A DNA stretch of 64,000 nt from Streptomyces bottropensis ATCC 25435 (GTDB lineage Bacteria; Actinomycetota; Actinomycetes; Streptomycetales; Streptomycetaceae), in contig NZ_KB911581.1 in the NCBI RefSeq assembly GCF_000383595.1, positions 124,001-188,000 on the forward strand, written 5' to 3'. The stretch's first letter is position 1. The number at the start of each line of letters is the position of its first letter. The notes below the pieces were generated by a model, which was not told the origin of the DNA, did no database searches, and saw nothing but the letters and a program-made list of their open reading frames with translations. Shown here one piece after another: positions 32,821-41,575 of this stretch. A program made the position numbers and the translations under genes.

Positions 32821-32990
32821 GGGCCCGCACGGTGCTGGCGTAGGCCGAGGCCACCGGCTTCGATGACAACGAGTGCGGTGTCCTATCGCGCCGCCGGGGC
32901 GATGCGTACGAGAAGCGCGCCGTCGACCCCAGCGGATAGGGCACCTTCGCGAACTCGGCGACGATTGAGGGGAGGTCAGGATCACAAGCG
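32821..32990 (+). pseudogene. Decayed duplicate of the 30472 lipoprotein gene
   Basis: Two blocks match the lipoprotein locus. 32821-32840 matches its leader (GGGCCCGCACGGTGCTGGCG against GGGCCCGGACGGTGCTGGCG at 30416). 32849-32985 matches internal codons: ATGFDDNECG against VTGFDDYEYG, GDAYEKRA against GAYDRA, then a LRELIDECGE-like remnant. The region between, encoding the signal peptide and first 100 residues, is deleted, and the remaining frame carries stops. The flanks (32658-32820 and 32991-33265) show nothing coding. Confidence 0.7.
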
Positions 32991-33265
32991 GTCAGAGCCG
33001 CGAGAACGCGCCCAAGTCACCCTCGTTGATGAGGGAATCGGTCCTCACCCCCTGAGGGGCCTGGGGGGGCGCCGACATCCCGCAACCACGTTACGAAGAG
33101 CGTTGCCGGCGGACCGGCGCTCCTGCCCCTATGAGCGATCTACCGGCGCCTCCCGACCCGGTGACACCACCCCCCGGGTCATGGTCGACAGGGGGCAAAA
33201 GTCATGGCGGGCCAGAAGGCCGGGAGCCCCAAGATCGGGGCCGTCTAGAAGGTAACGGGGATGCC

Positions 33266-33520
33266 TCAGAAGCCGCCGGTGAAGACGAAGAAGAAGGAGA
33301 GCGGGTAGAGGAACCCGAAGGCGCCGGTGACCAGCCCGATCGTGCTCTTGGTCCGGTTGACCTTGCTGGTCAGGCCGAGGATCCCGAAGGTGATGGCGAG
33401 GGCGCCGGCCAGAATGCCGAAGATACCGAAGAAGAACGCGGTGATCAGCGCGATGACCCCGAGACCGAGCGACACCGGCCCGTAGAGCGTCGCCGGGCTG
33501 TCGGTGGTTCCAGCTGCCAT
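33266..33520 (-). CDS. Small two-helix membrane protein
   Basis: This 84-residue protein reads MAAGTTDSPATLYGPVSLG, then two to three hydrophobic segments (VIALITAFFFGIFGILAGALA, ITFGILGLTS and STIGLVTGAFGFLYPLSFFF). It resembles the short DUF4190-like membrane proteins. AAGGGA lies upstream of ATG 33520, supporting this internal start within a longer open frame. No function can be assigned. Confidence 0.75.
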   Translation of the reverse strand: MAAGTTDSPATLYGPVSLGLGVIALITAFFFGIFGILAGALAITFGILGLTSKVNRTKSTIGLVTGAFGFLYPLSFFFVFTGGF

Positions 33521-33624
33521 GTCTCGGGTCCCTTGCTGTGGGGCGTGGCCGTCCTGCGCCGTACGGGGAAGCGGCTCGTACGCTCTCATCCTGGCACTCT
33601 CGGCCGCCCCGGCCGCAACCGCCC

Positions 33625-34224
33625 CTACTCCTGTGTCTTCCCTGAGGTCTCCTTCAGTATCGGAGTGAGAATGGCCTGCAACTCCTTCTCGGTCAATGGC
33701 GCCTGGACGGCCCCGGCGATCTTGCCTTCCCGGTCGACGAACAGGGTGAAGGGGAGGAGCTGCGTGTTCACCATGCCGCGCGGCAGCTTCAGGAACTGCC
33801 TGCCGTCCGGGTCGTGCAGGCTCGGGTAGGAGAGGGCGAACTCCCGCTGGAAGGCCCGCGCGTTCTGTCGCTCGACGTCGGTGCTGATCCCTAGTACCTG
33901 CACGCCTTGGTCCTTGAACTTCTGATACGTGCGCTCCAGAGCGGGCGACTCGGCCCGGCACGGACCGCACCAGGTGGCCCAGGCGTTCACGACGACGACC
34001 TTGCCACGGTAGTCGGAGAGACGGACCGGATCCTCGTCGACCGTACTGCCGGAGAATTGGGGGGCGTCCGCGCGCTCGGCCACCGGAACGCTTTTGAACG
34101 GCTGGGACCGGCCCGACGGCGCCGTGTCCGTATCGAGTACCAGTGGTTCGCTCGTCGAGCAGCCGGACAGCGCGACCGCGATCGCGCACATGGCCGCCAG
34201 CCGGACCGTCTTCGTCGTGGCCAT
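33625..34224 (-). CDS. TlpA/ResA-type thiol-disulfide lipoprotein
   Basis: This 199-residue protein has a lipobox ALSGC (Cys 22) and a thioredoxin fold with active site WATWCGPC (C86, C89). Preceding it is VRLSDYRGKVVVVNAW, and later VLGISTDVERQNARAFQREF (the ResA/TlpA insert) and LLPFTLFVDREGKIAG with the cis-Pro. TlpA-like proteins reduce or isomerise extracytoplasmic disulfides, for example in cytochrome c or secreted-protein maturation. The stop of the DUF3515 gene upstream is 17 bases before this start, so the two are likely cotranscribed. Confidence 0.92.
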   Translation of the reverse strand: MATTKTVRLAAMCAIAVALSGCSTSEPLVLDTDTAPSGRSQPFKSVPVAERADAPQFSGSTVDEDPVRLSDYRGKVVVVNAWATWCGPCRAESPALERTYQKFKDQGVQVLGISTDVERQNARAFQREFALSYPSLHDPDGRQFLKLPRGMVNTQLLPFTLFVDREGKIAGAVQAPLTEKELQAILTPILKETSGKTQE

Positions 34225-34241
34225 CGGGTACTACAACTCCC

Positions 34242-34763
34242 TCAGTGGGTGCTTTGCGTGGGACTCGGGGGTGCCATGACATCGGAGGGGGAAAGACACT
34301 CGTTGCGTTGCTTGAGGGATCTCACGGCGGGGGAGAGGCCGACGAGGACGGAGTCGGGGGCCGCCTTGCCGACGGTGAGCTGCACCTCGACGGACGGTTC
34401 ACGACCGTAGGTGACCAGCACTTCCCGTCCGTCGTCGTCCGTGCTCGTACGCCATGCCCAGTCCACCCCGTTGACCTGGGCACACGCGTCGGCGGTGGCC
34501 TTGAGCCGGGGGAAGCCACAGCGCGCGACGACGGCTCCGTCACCCCAGACCGCCGCGCCCTTCGTAGTGGTGTCCGACCGGTCCAGCCCGGCCAGCCGGT
34601 TGGGGTACCGCTCGCCGACCCGGGTACAGGCGGGATCGTCGGCCAGTGGGGCGGGGGCGAAGCTGAAGGTGGGTTCTCTCAGCATGTGCACGGTGACCAC
34701 GGCGGCGGTGGTGAGGGCGAGGGCGCCGATGGTCAGACCGGCGATTCGGGTGCGGCGGGACAT
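34242..34763 (-). CDS. DUF3515-family membrane protein
   Basis: This 173-residue protein has a transmembrane anchor (IAGLTIGALALTTAAVVTV). An extracytoplasmic domain follows with DUF3515 landmarks: CTRVGERYPNRLAGLDR, AAVWGDGAVVARCGFP, CAQVNGVDWAWR and VTYGREPSVEVQLTV. Two to three conserved Cys are present. The family is widespread in actinomycetes, without known function. ATG 34763 starts MSRRTRIAGL; a longer frame to 34862 is not supported. It lies just upstream of a TlpA-like thioredoxin, so a disulfide link is plausible. A truncated homologue starts at 37604. Confidence 0.82.
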   Translation of the reverse strand: MSRRTRIAGLTIGALALTTAAVVTVHMLREPTFSFAPAPLADDPACTRVGERYPNRLAGLDRSDTTTKGAAVWGDGAVVARCGFPRLKATADACAQVNGVDWAWRTSTDDDGREVLVTYGREPSVEVQLTVGKAAPDSVLVGLSPAVRSLKQRNECLSPSDVMAPPSPTQSTH

Positions 34764-34891
34764 GGCGGGATCGTACGGGGTGGGTGTGAGTGTCCCTTGA
34801 GGCAGTGCCCAAAGAGTCAATACCGCCGCCACCGGCCAGGACTCTACGGTCCTGATCACCAAGTACGTGATCTGGAGAAAGCGGTGGCTTC

Positions 34892-35437
34892 ATGAAGAAC
34901 GCGGTGAAGGGGCTTGTGCTCGCCGGTGCGGCGGGCGCTCTGCTGGCGGGCGGCGCGCTGCCGGCGTCGGCGGCGGGCGCCGGGGCGCAGGACAAGGTCC
35001 CGAAGGGCTACGGCAATGTGCGCCTGGAGAAGGTGTTCGGCACGTACGGCATGTGCCTGTCGATGGACAACTCCAAGGCCAACAAGGCGGACCTGAAGCT
35101 GCGCAAGTGCGCGAAGAAGGCGACCACGCAGCGGTGGGACCTGGTGTGGATCAATGACAACAAGCCCAACCAGGCGCGCATATTCGTGATCAAGAACAAG
35201 CACTCGAAGAAGTGCCTGTACGTGCGGTCCGCCAAGACGAAGACTCAAGTGGAGCAGACGAGCTGCAACACCAAGTCCAAGGCGCAGCAGTGGACGTTCG
35301 CCGGCAGTACGATCAAGAACGTGTCCGCGAAGAAGGTGCTCACGGCCGCCAGCAGCAGCTCTGGTCAGAAGATCACGATCACCCCGGTCGACGGGTCGAA
35401 CAAAGGGCGAGTGAAGCAGGAGTGGGGCCTTTCCTGA
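34892..35437 (+). CDS. Secreted beta-trefoil (ricin-type) protein
   Basis: This 181-residue protein has a signal peptide (VKGLVLAGAAGALLAGGALPASA). A beta-trefoil-like domain follows, with the repeated Q-x-W pattern in all three lobes: TTQRWDLVWIND, KAQQWTFAGS and VKQEWGLS. Pairs of Cys lie where disulfides stabilise lobes (MCLSMDN with LRKCAKK, and KCLYVRS with TSCNTKS). Lys content is high and the aromatic sugar-stacking residues are not clear, so glycan binding is uncertain. It is divergent from the DUF3515-TlpA pair. Confidence 0.8.
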   Translation: MKNAVKGLVLAGAAGALLAGGALPASAAGAGAQDKVPKGYGNVRLEKVFGTYGMCLSMDNSKANKADLKLRKCAKKATTQRWDLVWINDNKPNQARIFVIKNKHSKKCLYVRSAKTKTQVEQTSCNTKSKAQQWTFAGSTIKNVSAKKVLTAASSSSGQKITITPVDGSNKGRVKQEWGLS

Positions 35438-36265
35438 CCTGTCTCCGTCTCTGCCCCGGCGCGAACACAGCGTCATTGGTGTCGCCAGAAGGCTGCTCAG
35501 TCCTCGAATCGGGTCGGCGCGCCCGATGCCGCCGGGGCCGGCGACAGCACCCCCGGATCATCAAGGCAAGGGCAAAGAGTCATACCGGCCCCGATGGCCA
35601 CGAACCCGAACCGGGCTCTACGACTAAGGCAATGGGCGACAGTGCCCCGTCGACGCCTCATCGGTGTTCCGTCGGTCTCGGCCCAGGGCTCCGGACGGCA
35701 CAGCAACTGCGGTCGTTCTGGACCGGGCTGGGCGGCAGGAGCCGTTCACCACGCAGGCCGGGTTGGACTGTGCGAACCGGAGAACGGTCTTGGTGCTGCG
35801 CTTCTTTGCGAAAGTGTGGCCGTTGAAGTACATCTCATGGTTCGGGGCTGCTTGTGCTTGCCCGAGAGGTAGAAGTCGCCCTTGAGGGATAGGCAGGCGT
35901 GGTAGACGGCCAAGACGGCCGGCCTTGCAGAAAGGGATCGCCGCGTCGACGGCGCACCGCATATGACGGGTCTTGCCGGTGGTGCGGGAGGGCGGGGATC
36001 GGCGGAGAAGGGCCCGACGGATGGTGGGCCCTTCGTCCCACCTCTTGCCTCTTGTTCCTCATCTCGTGGTCATACGCGCATCTACCCCGTAAGTCGCTCG
36101 CGTCGCACATGAGTTGCGTGTGCTCGGCTGGTCATTGACCGGTTGTGATTCTCAAGAGTGAACGAACAATCCCTTGCGGCGCATGCCGATGGGCAAGCAT
36201 GTCCGGGGTATCGCCCCGTGGCCACCGCGGCTGGCGGCCTGCCGGATGCTGACCTCGGTCGACGG
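35438..36265. other. 828-bp gap with possible gene remnant
   Basis: No complete gene is supported. Base composition is lower in GC than the surroundings. On the minus strand around 35760-35960, fragments such as FYLSGKHKQP (one frame) and MYFNGHTFAKKRSTKTVLRF (next frame) look like once-coding sequence broken by frameshifts. A hairpin (36007-36015 with 36026-36034) lies to its right. Confidence 0.4.
36007..36034. terminator. Hairpin GAAGGGCCC...GGGCCCTTC
   Basis: A 9-bp perfect inverted repeat has a 10-base loop. It lies 230 bases past the stop of the leftward LuxR-type gene. Confidence 0.65.
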
Positions 36266-36613
36266 TCAGACGGCGGACACCCGACGAGACGGGACAGTCG
36301 GCGCGGCGGAGTCGCACGTGCACTGGGGGTCGGCGCACAGCAACTCGTGGGCGAGGGCGGAGAGCACCGCGGCCTGCAGCCGTGTCTGCTGCTCCAGCTT
36401 CTCCACTATGCGTGCGACATGCGCCTTCACCGTCCTCTCGGCGATACCGAGCTCCCTGGCCAACTGCCGATTGCCCAGGCCCGTTCCCAGCAGAAGCAGG
36501 ACTTCCTTCTCCCGGTCCGTCAGCGTCTTGAGCCTGCTGATGTTCCGGACCGGATCGGCCCCCGTGCGCCGGTAGGCGCAAGCGGTGTCTCCTACGTCAG
36601 ACCTTTTGGTCAT
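36266..36613 (-). CDS. Small LuxR-type helix-turn-helix regulator
   Basis: This 115-residue protein has a GerE/LuxR domain at residues 30-95: LKTLTDREKEVLLLLGTGLG, NRQLARELGIAERTVKAHVA and RIVEKLEQQTRLQAAV. There is no receiver or ligand domain in front; the N-terminus (MTKRSDVGDTACAYRRTGAD) is short. The C-terminus has LLCADPQCTC with three Cys. GGGAAGGG is upstream of ATG 36613. It could be an orphan single-domain regulator, or the remains of a larger response regulator. It lies beside a cluster of decayed genes. Confidence 0.75.
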   Translation of the reverse strand: MTKRSDVGDTACAYRRTGADPVRNISRLKTLTDREKEVLLLLGTGLGNRQLARELGIAERTVKAHVARIVEKLEQQTRLQAAVLSALAHELLCADPQCTCDSAAPTVPSRRVSAV

Positions 36614-36779
36614 GGGTCGGCCCTTCCCGATGCCGCTTTCCCGACAGAGCCCCGTGCCCCGAGTGCGGCGGCGATCTACCCTCAACTTAACGTCTGCTAC
36701 TGACATTGGCACGCCGCAAACGACGCGGGCGCGTCGCGAGGGCCTCCCTCTCAGGTCAATTCCCCAATGGCAGTTACCG

Positions 36780-37060
36780 CCAACTTGGCTGGTTTCTTGG
36801 CACGTTGTGCCGCGACCACAGCCCCTCGTGCCGTGGTTATCAGGTCAGCGGCGTGCTCCTGGTCGGCGCATAGTGCTGTATAAGTGCGAATTCGGCATCG
36901 GGTGGAGGGGTGCGCCCGGACTCCAGCCGTGAGCACTTCGACTCGTGCCAGTCGGCGCGCCTGGCCAGTTCGCGCGCCGTGAGGCCGGCGTTCTTGCGGA
37001 TCTCACGCAGACGCCGGCCCAGGGCCTGTCGTGCTTCCTGAACACTCGAAGAGGTCGCCG
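36780..37060 (-). pseudogene. Frameshifted XRE (Scr1-type) regulator fragment
   Basis: The frame encodes SSVQEARQALGRRLREIR, KNAGLTARELARRADWHE and SKCSRLESGRTPPPDAE, the helix-turn-helix of actinobacterial XRE/Scr1 regulators. Near 36895 the homology moves to another frame (IRTYTALCADQEHAADLITTARG) and then ends. The large C-terminal sensor domain is missing. The expected GTG start before SSVQEAR appears as GCG. It is therefore inactivated by frameshift and truncation. Confidence 0.75.
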
Positions 37061-37071
37061 AGGATTGTGGT

Positions 37072-37395
37072 TCAGGCGAGCCGGTAGTCCGCATGCGGCA
37101 CCGCCAGCGCACACGGTCTCGAACGCATCCGCACACAGCATGATGACCGCCGGATCATCGCTGAACTCCTCGTCGTGAGGGGCGAGTTCTCCGTCACCGG
37201 CGAAATGGTGGAAGACCACGGAACCGTCGTCGAACAGCCAGAAGTCGTTGCCGGGCAGGGCCAAGGCGGACGTGCGTCGGCGCGGCCGCCATCGAACCTG
37301 CTCGCTGGCCCGCATGTTCGGACCGGTCAGATGGTGCTCGAACTCGATGTAGTCGCTGACCGGTACGGAGATGATCCGCGCCCGAGGCCACGCCG
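37072..37395 (-). pseudogene. DUF6879-family fragment, frameshifted
   Basis: Translation gives RIISVPVSDYIEFEHHLTG, EQVRWRPRRRTSALALPGND, FWLFDDGSVVFHHF and DDPAVIMLCADAFETV. These match the C-terminal half of DUF6879 proteins that accompany XRE/Scr1 regulators in Streptomyces. Near 37110 a frameshift interrupts the natural end; read in the neighbouring frame, it finishes ALAVPHADYRLA and a stop at 37072. The N-terminal half is missing, and the fragment is joined directly to a DUF3515 remnant. Confidence 0.75.
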
Positions 37396-37604
37396 GTGAC
37401 GGAGACGGGGTCGCGGGACTCACCGGCGATCCGGGCGGGGTAGTGGTCCGCGATCCGGGTGCACTCCAGGTCCCCGGCGCGCGCGGCCGGCCGTACGTCG
37501 AGGGCGGGGGAGGAGACCTTCCGGGCCACGAGCACTCCGGCGACCACCGCCGCGCCCAGACCCGTCCCGATCGCGGCCCACCCACGCCTCGATGGGCGTC
37601 TCAT
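37396..37604 (-). pseudogene. DUF3515 N-terminal fragment
   Basis: It starts MRRPSRRGWAAIGTGLGAAV with a transmembrane anchor, then CTRIADHYPARIAGESRD, paralogous to CTRVGERYPNRLAGLDRSD of the intact gene at 34242-34763. The AGGAGAG site upstream of ATG 37604 is preserved. After VSVTGVAS, where the WGD core should follow, the sequence switches to the DUF6879 fragment. It is therefore a truncated gene that probably still has its promoter. Confidence 0.75.
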
Positions 37605-37742
37605 CCGTCAACTCTCCTGGTGCGTCGACCTCATGGCGAACACGGTCCCGCTGTCGGGTCCCTCCCGCTCAGGCCGGCATGTTCGCATTCATCCCGGAGG
37701 CGGTCGGGGCCGACCCCCTCGGGGGCGCCGCGCCGCAACGGC

Positions 37743-38486
37743 TCAACCCTGTTCGGCCGACGGCCGCACGGACCGCCCCGTGCCCGGCTTGACGCCCCAC
37801 ACGTACACCGCGTCGTCCTCGTGCATGACGTTCCAGAGCCGTTCGGCGTCCGCGTAGCGCAGGTTCACGCAGCCGTGGGAGCCGCCTCTGTAGAGGTCGT
37901 CGAGGACGCCGTGGAAGGCCTGCCCGTTGTCGAAGAACTGGGCGAACGGCATGGGGGCGTCGTCGTACAGGTCGGAGTGGTGGTCGCGGTCCTTCCAGTA
38001 GACCGTGTGCCAGCCGGTGCGGGTCTCCAGGCCGTCCCTGCCGGTGCGCACGGGCACCGGCGCGTAGATCACCCGCTCCCCCCGCTGCACCCACATCAGC
38101 TGACGGTCGAGGTCCACACACGTCACCTGGTACGACCGCACGGGGCACTTGCCGGCCGCGTTGGGGTCGGGACGGGCCTGCACGACCAGCATCGTGCGGT
38201 AGGTGGCGATGCCCGCGTAGCCGTCGGCCGGCCTCACCCCCGTGCGCTGCTGGAACGCGCGGATCGCCACACAGTCGGCGGTGGACTGCCGGCCGTCCTG
38301 GGGAAGCCGGAGATGGCGTTCCAGGTCCCACTGGTAGGGGCCGGTGCGCGTGGCGCACTCCGGCGCGGGCGCCGACGCGGCGGCGGGGACCCACGTCCAG
38401 CCCAGCAGCGCGGTCGACACCGCCGCGACCACGCCTGTCCGGGTCTTCTGCGCCTTCCCCGTCTTCCGTGTCCTTCGTCTCGTCAA
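37743..38486 (-). CDS. L,D-transpeptidase with peptidoglycan-binding domain
   Basis: This 247-residue secreted protein has a basic signal peptide (TGVVAAVSTALLGWTWVPAAA). A PG_binding_1 domain follows (DGRQSTADCVAIRAFQQRTG and GYAGIATYRTM). The YkuD catalytic domain has conserved AFHGVLDD and the nucleophile motif GGSHGCVNL, then LWNVMHEDDAVYVWG. It makes 3-3 peptidoglycan crosslinks. The start is TTG 38486, supported by GGAGG six bases upstream and by the signal peptide; no ATG or GTG is better placed. It is the second catalytic L,D-transpeptidase in the window. Confidence 0.9.
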   Translation of the reverse strand: MTRRRTRKTGKAQKTRTGVVAAVSTALLGWTWVPAAASAPAPECATRTGPYQWDLERHLRLPQDGRQSTADCVAIRAFQQRTGVRPADGYAGIATYRTMLVVQARPDPNAAGKCPVRSYQVTCVDLDRQLMWVQRGERVIYAPVPVRTGRDGLETRTGWHTVYWKDRDHHSDLYDDAPMPFAQFFDNGQAFHGVLDDLYRGGSHGCVNLRYADAERLWNVMHEDDAVYVWGVKPGTGRSVRPSAEQG

Positions 38487-38611
38487 CGCGGCCTCCGGTA
38501 CTCACTGACTCGCTCGGTCGCCGAACCCCCTCCCAGAGATACGGCATCCGGCCCGCCCCGGAGACGTCGTGCTGGGCCGAACGGGCACCCGCCCGCCGAC
38601 CCGCACACCAC

Positions 38612-38646
38612 GGCGCCCCGGGTCCTCGAACGGGACCCGGGGCGCC
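38612..38646. terminator. Strong terminator after the SpaA-type gene
   Basis: A perfect 14-bp inverted repeat (38612-38625 with 38633-38646) has a 7-base loop. It lies 16 bases past the stop of the leftward gene at 38662. Confidence 0.9.
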
Positions 38647-38661
38647 GGAGTCAGGAAGGTG

Positions 38662-41307
38662 TCAGCACTTCTTGCCCTTGCACGCCTCTCCCCGCGCGTT
38701 GCGCAGCTTCACGAGCAGCCCGTTCCCGGCCGAGGCGTTCTTCGGGGTGAGGACGTACGGCCCCGTGACCGGCTGCTTCGGCTTGCGGTAGCCCTCGGGG
38801 ACGTCGGTCTCGACCAGGTGGTACGTGCCGGGCAGGAGCGAGCCGAACGAGCAGCGGCCGGTGCGTGAGCTGGCGCAGTCGTTGACGAACCGGTCCTTGC
38901 GCATGCCGTGCCGCTGCAGGCCGCGGACGCCGTTGGTGTCCTGCCACAGCTCGAACACCGCCCCGGCCAACGGCCTGCCGGACTTTTTGTCCAGCTTCAG
39001 GAGCGTCAGCCGCACCGACTGGGTGAGGCCGGCGTCGACCGTGTGGTTCACATGGCCGGGGTCGCCGACGCGGACCGTGGTCCGGCCGTGCGCGTCGACG
39101 TCGGAGTCGATCGCGCGGTTCGAACCGGCGCCCTTGACCGTCCACTTGAGGGCGGCGTGGCTCGGGCGGCCCGGCAGGACGGTGGTGTCGACGCCGCGGT
39201 GGTCGAAGGAGACCCGGTAGGTGGTGTTGGGCCGCAGGCCCTGCCCGCTGCCGATGTAGTACTCGCCGTTCGCGTCCGTGCGGGCCGTGAGGTCGGGGCC
39301 GGGCGACTGCGGGTCGAGCGTCACCTTCACGCCCTTGACCGGCGGCTCGGAGGGGTCCTGGACGCCGTTGCCGTTGCCGTCGTACCAGACCCGGTTGCCG
39401 ATCTGGACGGGCGCCCGGTCGCAGACCATCTCCAGGTCGGCGAGGCCGTTGCCCTTGCCGAAGAGGAGGGCGCGCCGCTGCGCGTCCGCGCTCCAGGTCC
39501 GCTGGATCGTGAGGTTGCCCTCGGTGCGGCCCTTGTCGGTGCTCCAGCGGCGGACGCCCTGCTCCCAGGGGTAGTCGTCGAACGGGTCGTAGACCGTGCT
39601 CCACAGCCTGTTCCGGAACGGCTGCAGTGCCGTGCCGCCCTGGGTGACCTGGTCCTCGTGGGCGTCCGCGAGCGCGGTCGAGTCGGCGTAGAACTCGCCG
39701 TGGCCGGGGCCCTCGTCGTTGTTGGGCCGCGCTCCGTAGAGCGCGTCGCACCGGGCGTTGTTCTCCAGCGTGTACGTCGTACGGGAGGCGCACACGCGCA
39801 GCACGTCACCGGCGGCGATGGCCCTGACCAGGCCCTTCTTGTGCGCGTTGAAGGGGTACGTCGCCGTCCCCTGCATGTCGGCGAAGCGGTCGCGGAAGCC
39901 CAGCACCAGGTCACCGTTGTCGGCGATCTCGATGTTGGACAGGATCGGCTGCGGCGCGGAGACGAAGGAGAGGTGTCCGGGGACGGGGACGCGCTGGTTC
40001 CACGCCTCCCACATGGCGCTCAGCGGCCTGCCGACGGTTGCGGGCTTGGCGCAGCGGGCGATGCTCGCGGGCAGTCCGGTGAACCGGTAGGCGCAGCCGC
40101 GCGGGTAGTTCATGGCCGTGTGGAAGAGATGGCTGAACTTGCCCTGGCGGAACTCGTAGACGTGCGCGGTGACTTCGGACGGGTCGCCCCACGGGGCGGT
40201 CCTGCTCACCGTGTTCTCCGCCCCGCACACCCCGCCGACGAGCACCCGCCCGCCGCGCACCCCGATGCCGTACGGGTGCCAGTGACCGGCACAGTCCGCG
40301 GGCTTGGGGATGACGTGCGAGCGGTAGGTGCCCGGGTAGACCCGGTCGCCGCTGCCGCGGATCGGCACGGAGTACAGCCGGGAGTCGTTGAGGCTGACGG
40401 CGTAGAGGGTCCTGCCGTCACCGGAGACGTCGACGTCGCCGATGCCCTCCCGGCCGACCCTGCCGTAGACCGGGTCGTCCCGGAGCCAGTCGTCGGACTC
40501 GTCGTGCTCGGTGAGCAGGCCCGGCAGGGTGACGAAGGTGCTCACCCCGGAGTCCCTGTTGCGGCGGTAGATCGTGTTGGTCGCGCCCGCCGGCCCGTAG
40601 GCCGCGTGCCGCTTGACCAGCGTGCCCATGTAGGTGTTGCCGGTACGGTCGTTGCCGATGCCGAACACGGCGCCCTGCTGCGTGTTGTTGGTCAGCCGCT
40701 CGACCGTGCCGCCGGGGTGGGTGTCGGAGAAGTTCCCCGCGAACCGCACCAGACCCTGATGGGTGTCGGGGGCGTCGCCCTTGGTCAGGTTGCAGGTCAC
40801 CAGGTCGGGGTTCTCCTGGCAGTAGACCCCGGGCTCCCAGAAACCGGTCGTGTACGTGATGCTCCGGTTGCGGGTGACGTCCACGAAGCCGACACTGCTG
40901 CGGATGACGTTCGGGCCGTCGCCGAGTCCCGCGATCGCCGGCTGCAGGGTGCGGGGGTCGGGGTTGTGGACCTGGACGCGGTATCTGCCGCCGAGCAGCG
41001 GGGACTTCGACGGCTGGAACCAGGCGACGCCATACGCGTTGGTGGTCAGGGCCACCACCGTCCCCCGGTCGTCGGTCAGCGTGACCCGCACGCCCTCGCG
41101 GCCCTTCTCCAAGGGGCGGTCGTACAGCCCGTCGCCGTCCACCTCGTTGACGACACGTACGGTCACGCTGCCGTCGCCGGGTGCCCTGCCGTCCACCGTG
41201 GCCCTGACGCCGGGGCCGGCGCCGACCGCCTCGCCGGCCGGCCCGAGCACCAGCGCCGCCGAGACGGCCAGGACCAGACCCACGCCCCCCGGAGTTCTTC
41301 GCTTCAC
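38662..41307 (-). CDS. Large secreted SdrD_B/SpaA-domain protein
   Basis: This 881-residue exported protein has a signal peptide (VGLVLAVSAALVLGPAGEAVG). An N-terminal SdrD_B-like repeat (residues 55-140: DGDGLYDRPLEKGREGVRVT) follows. A propeller-like core (residues 140-600) has VDVSGDGRTLYAVSLND and PILSNIEIADNGDLVLGFRD. A second SdrD_B domain (residues 630-710) contains GNRVWYDGNGNGVQDPSEPP. A C-terminal SpaA/prealbumin-type domain (residues 770-870) contains LLKLDKKSGRPLAGAVFELW and LPGTYHLVETDVPEGYRKP. No sortase motif or final helix follows; it ends GEACKGKKC. GTG 41307 follows AGGAGAAGAGGGA. It is probably a surface or extracellular adhesin-like scaffold. Confidence 0.85.
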   Translation of the reverse strand: MKRRTPGGVGLVLAVSAALVLGPAGEAVGAGPGVRATVDGRAPGDGSVTVRVVNEVDGDGLYDRPLEKGREGVRVTLTDDRGTVVALTTNAYGVAWFQPSKSPLLGGRYRVQVHNPDPRTLQPAIAGLGDGPNVIRSSVGFVDVTRNRSITYTTGFWEPGVYCQENPDLVTCNLTKGDAPDTHQGLVRFAGNFSDTHPGGTVERLTNNTQQGAVFGIGNDRTGNTYMGTLVKRHAAYGPAGATNTIYRRNRDSGVSTFVTLPGLLTEHDESDDWLRDDPVYGRVGREGIGDVDVSGDGRTLYAVSLNDSRLYSVPIRGSGDRVYPGTYRSHVIPKPADCAGHWHPYGIGVRGGRVLVGGVCGAENTVSRTAPWGDPSEVTAHVYEFRQGKFSHLFHTAMNYPRGCAYRFTGLPASIARCAKPATVGRPLSAMWEAWNQRVPVPGHLSFVSAPQPILSNIEIADNGDLVLGFRDRFADMQGTATYPFNAHKKGLVRAIAAGDVLRVCASRTTYTLENNARCDALYGARPNNDEGPGHGEFYADSTALADAHEDQVTQGGTALQPFRNRLWSTVYDPFDDYPWEQGVRRWSTDKGRTEGNLTIQRTWSADAQRRALLFGKGNGLADLEMVCDRAPVQIGNRVWYDGNGNGVQDPSEPPVKGVKVTLDPQSPGPDLTARTDANGEYYIGSGQGLRPNTTYRVSFDHRGVDTTVLPGRPSHAALKWTVKGAGSNRAIDSDVDAHGRTTVRVGDPGHVNHTVDAGLTQSVRLTLLKLDKKSGRPLAGAVFELWQDTNGVRGLQRHGMRKDRFVNDCASSRTGRCSFGSLLPGTYHLVETDVPEGYRKPKQPVTGPYVLTPKNASAGNGLLVKLRNARGEACKGKKC

Positions 41308-41575
41308 GCCACGTCCCTCTTCTCCTGATGTCCTGCCGAGGCGACGGAACCCGGTGCCCGAAGCCGACCCCTGCATTCATATGAAGTGCCAAGCGCGACT
41401 AATCAGGCCGAACGGGGCACGGGAGGGATGGGAGGGGGCGGGGTAATGCCGGGAATGCGGAGATTCGGGGGAGACGGCGGGTATGGGGAGAGGGTCGGAG
41501 GCAAGGCGAGTTCACCCGGCCGGCCGAGCGAAGGCGTCCCCGCATGGCGTACGGCGACGATGGGCGGTAGGCCCA

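Noticed and set aside
33131..33829. 232-residue + frame across the small membrane protein and TlpA genes
   Set aside because: Antisense to genes with clear motifs; Glu/Gly-rich with no start support.
35438..36265. Several short frames in the 35.4-36.3 kb gap
   Set aside because: None has a ribosome site plus sustained codon bias; protein-like pieces change frame, so only a remnant is noted.
38908..41328. 806-residue + frame opposite the SpaA/SdrD gene
   Set aside because: Antisense shadow without domains or start signals.
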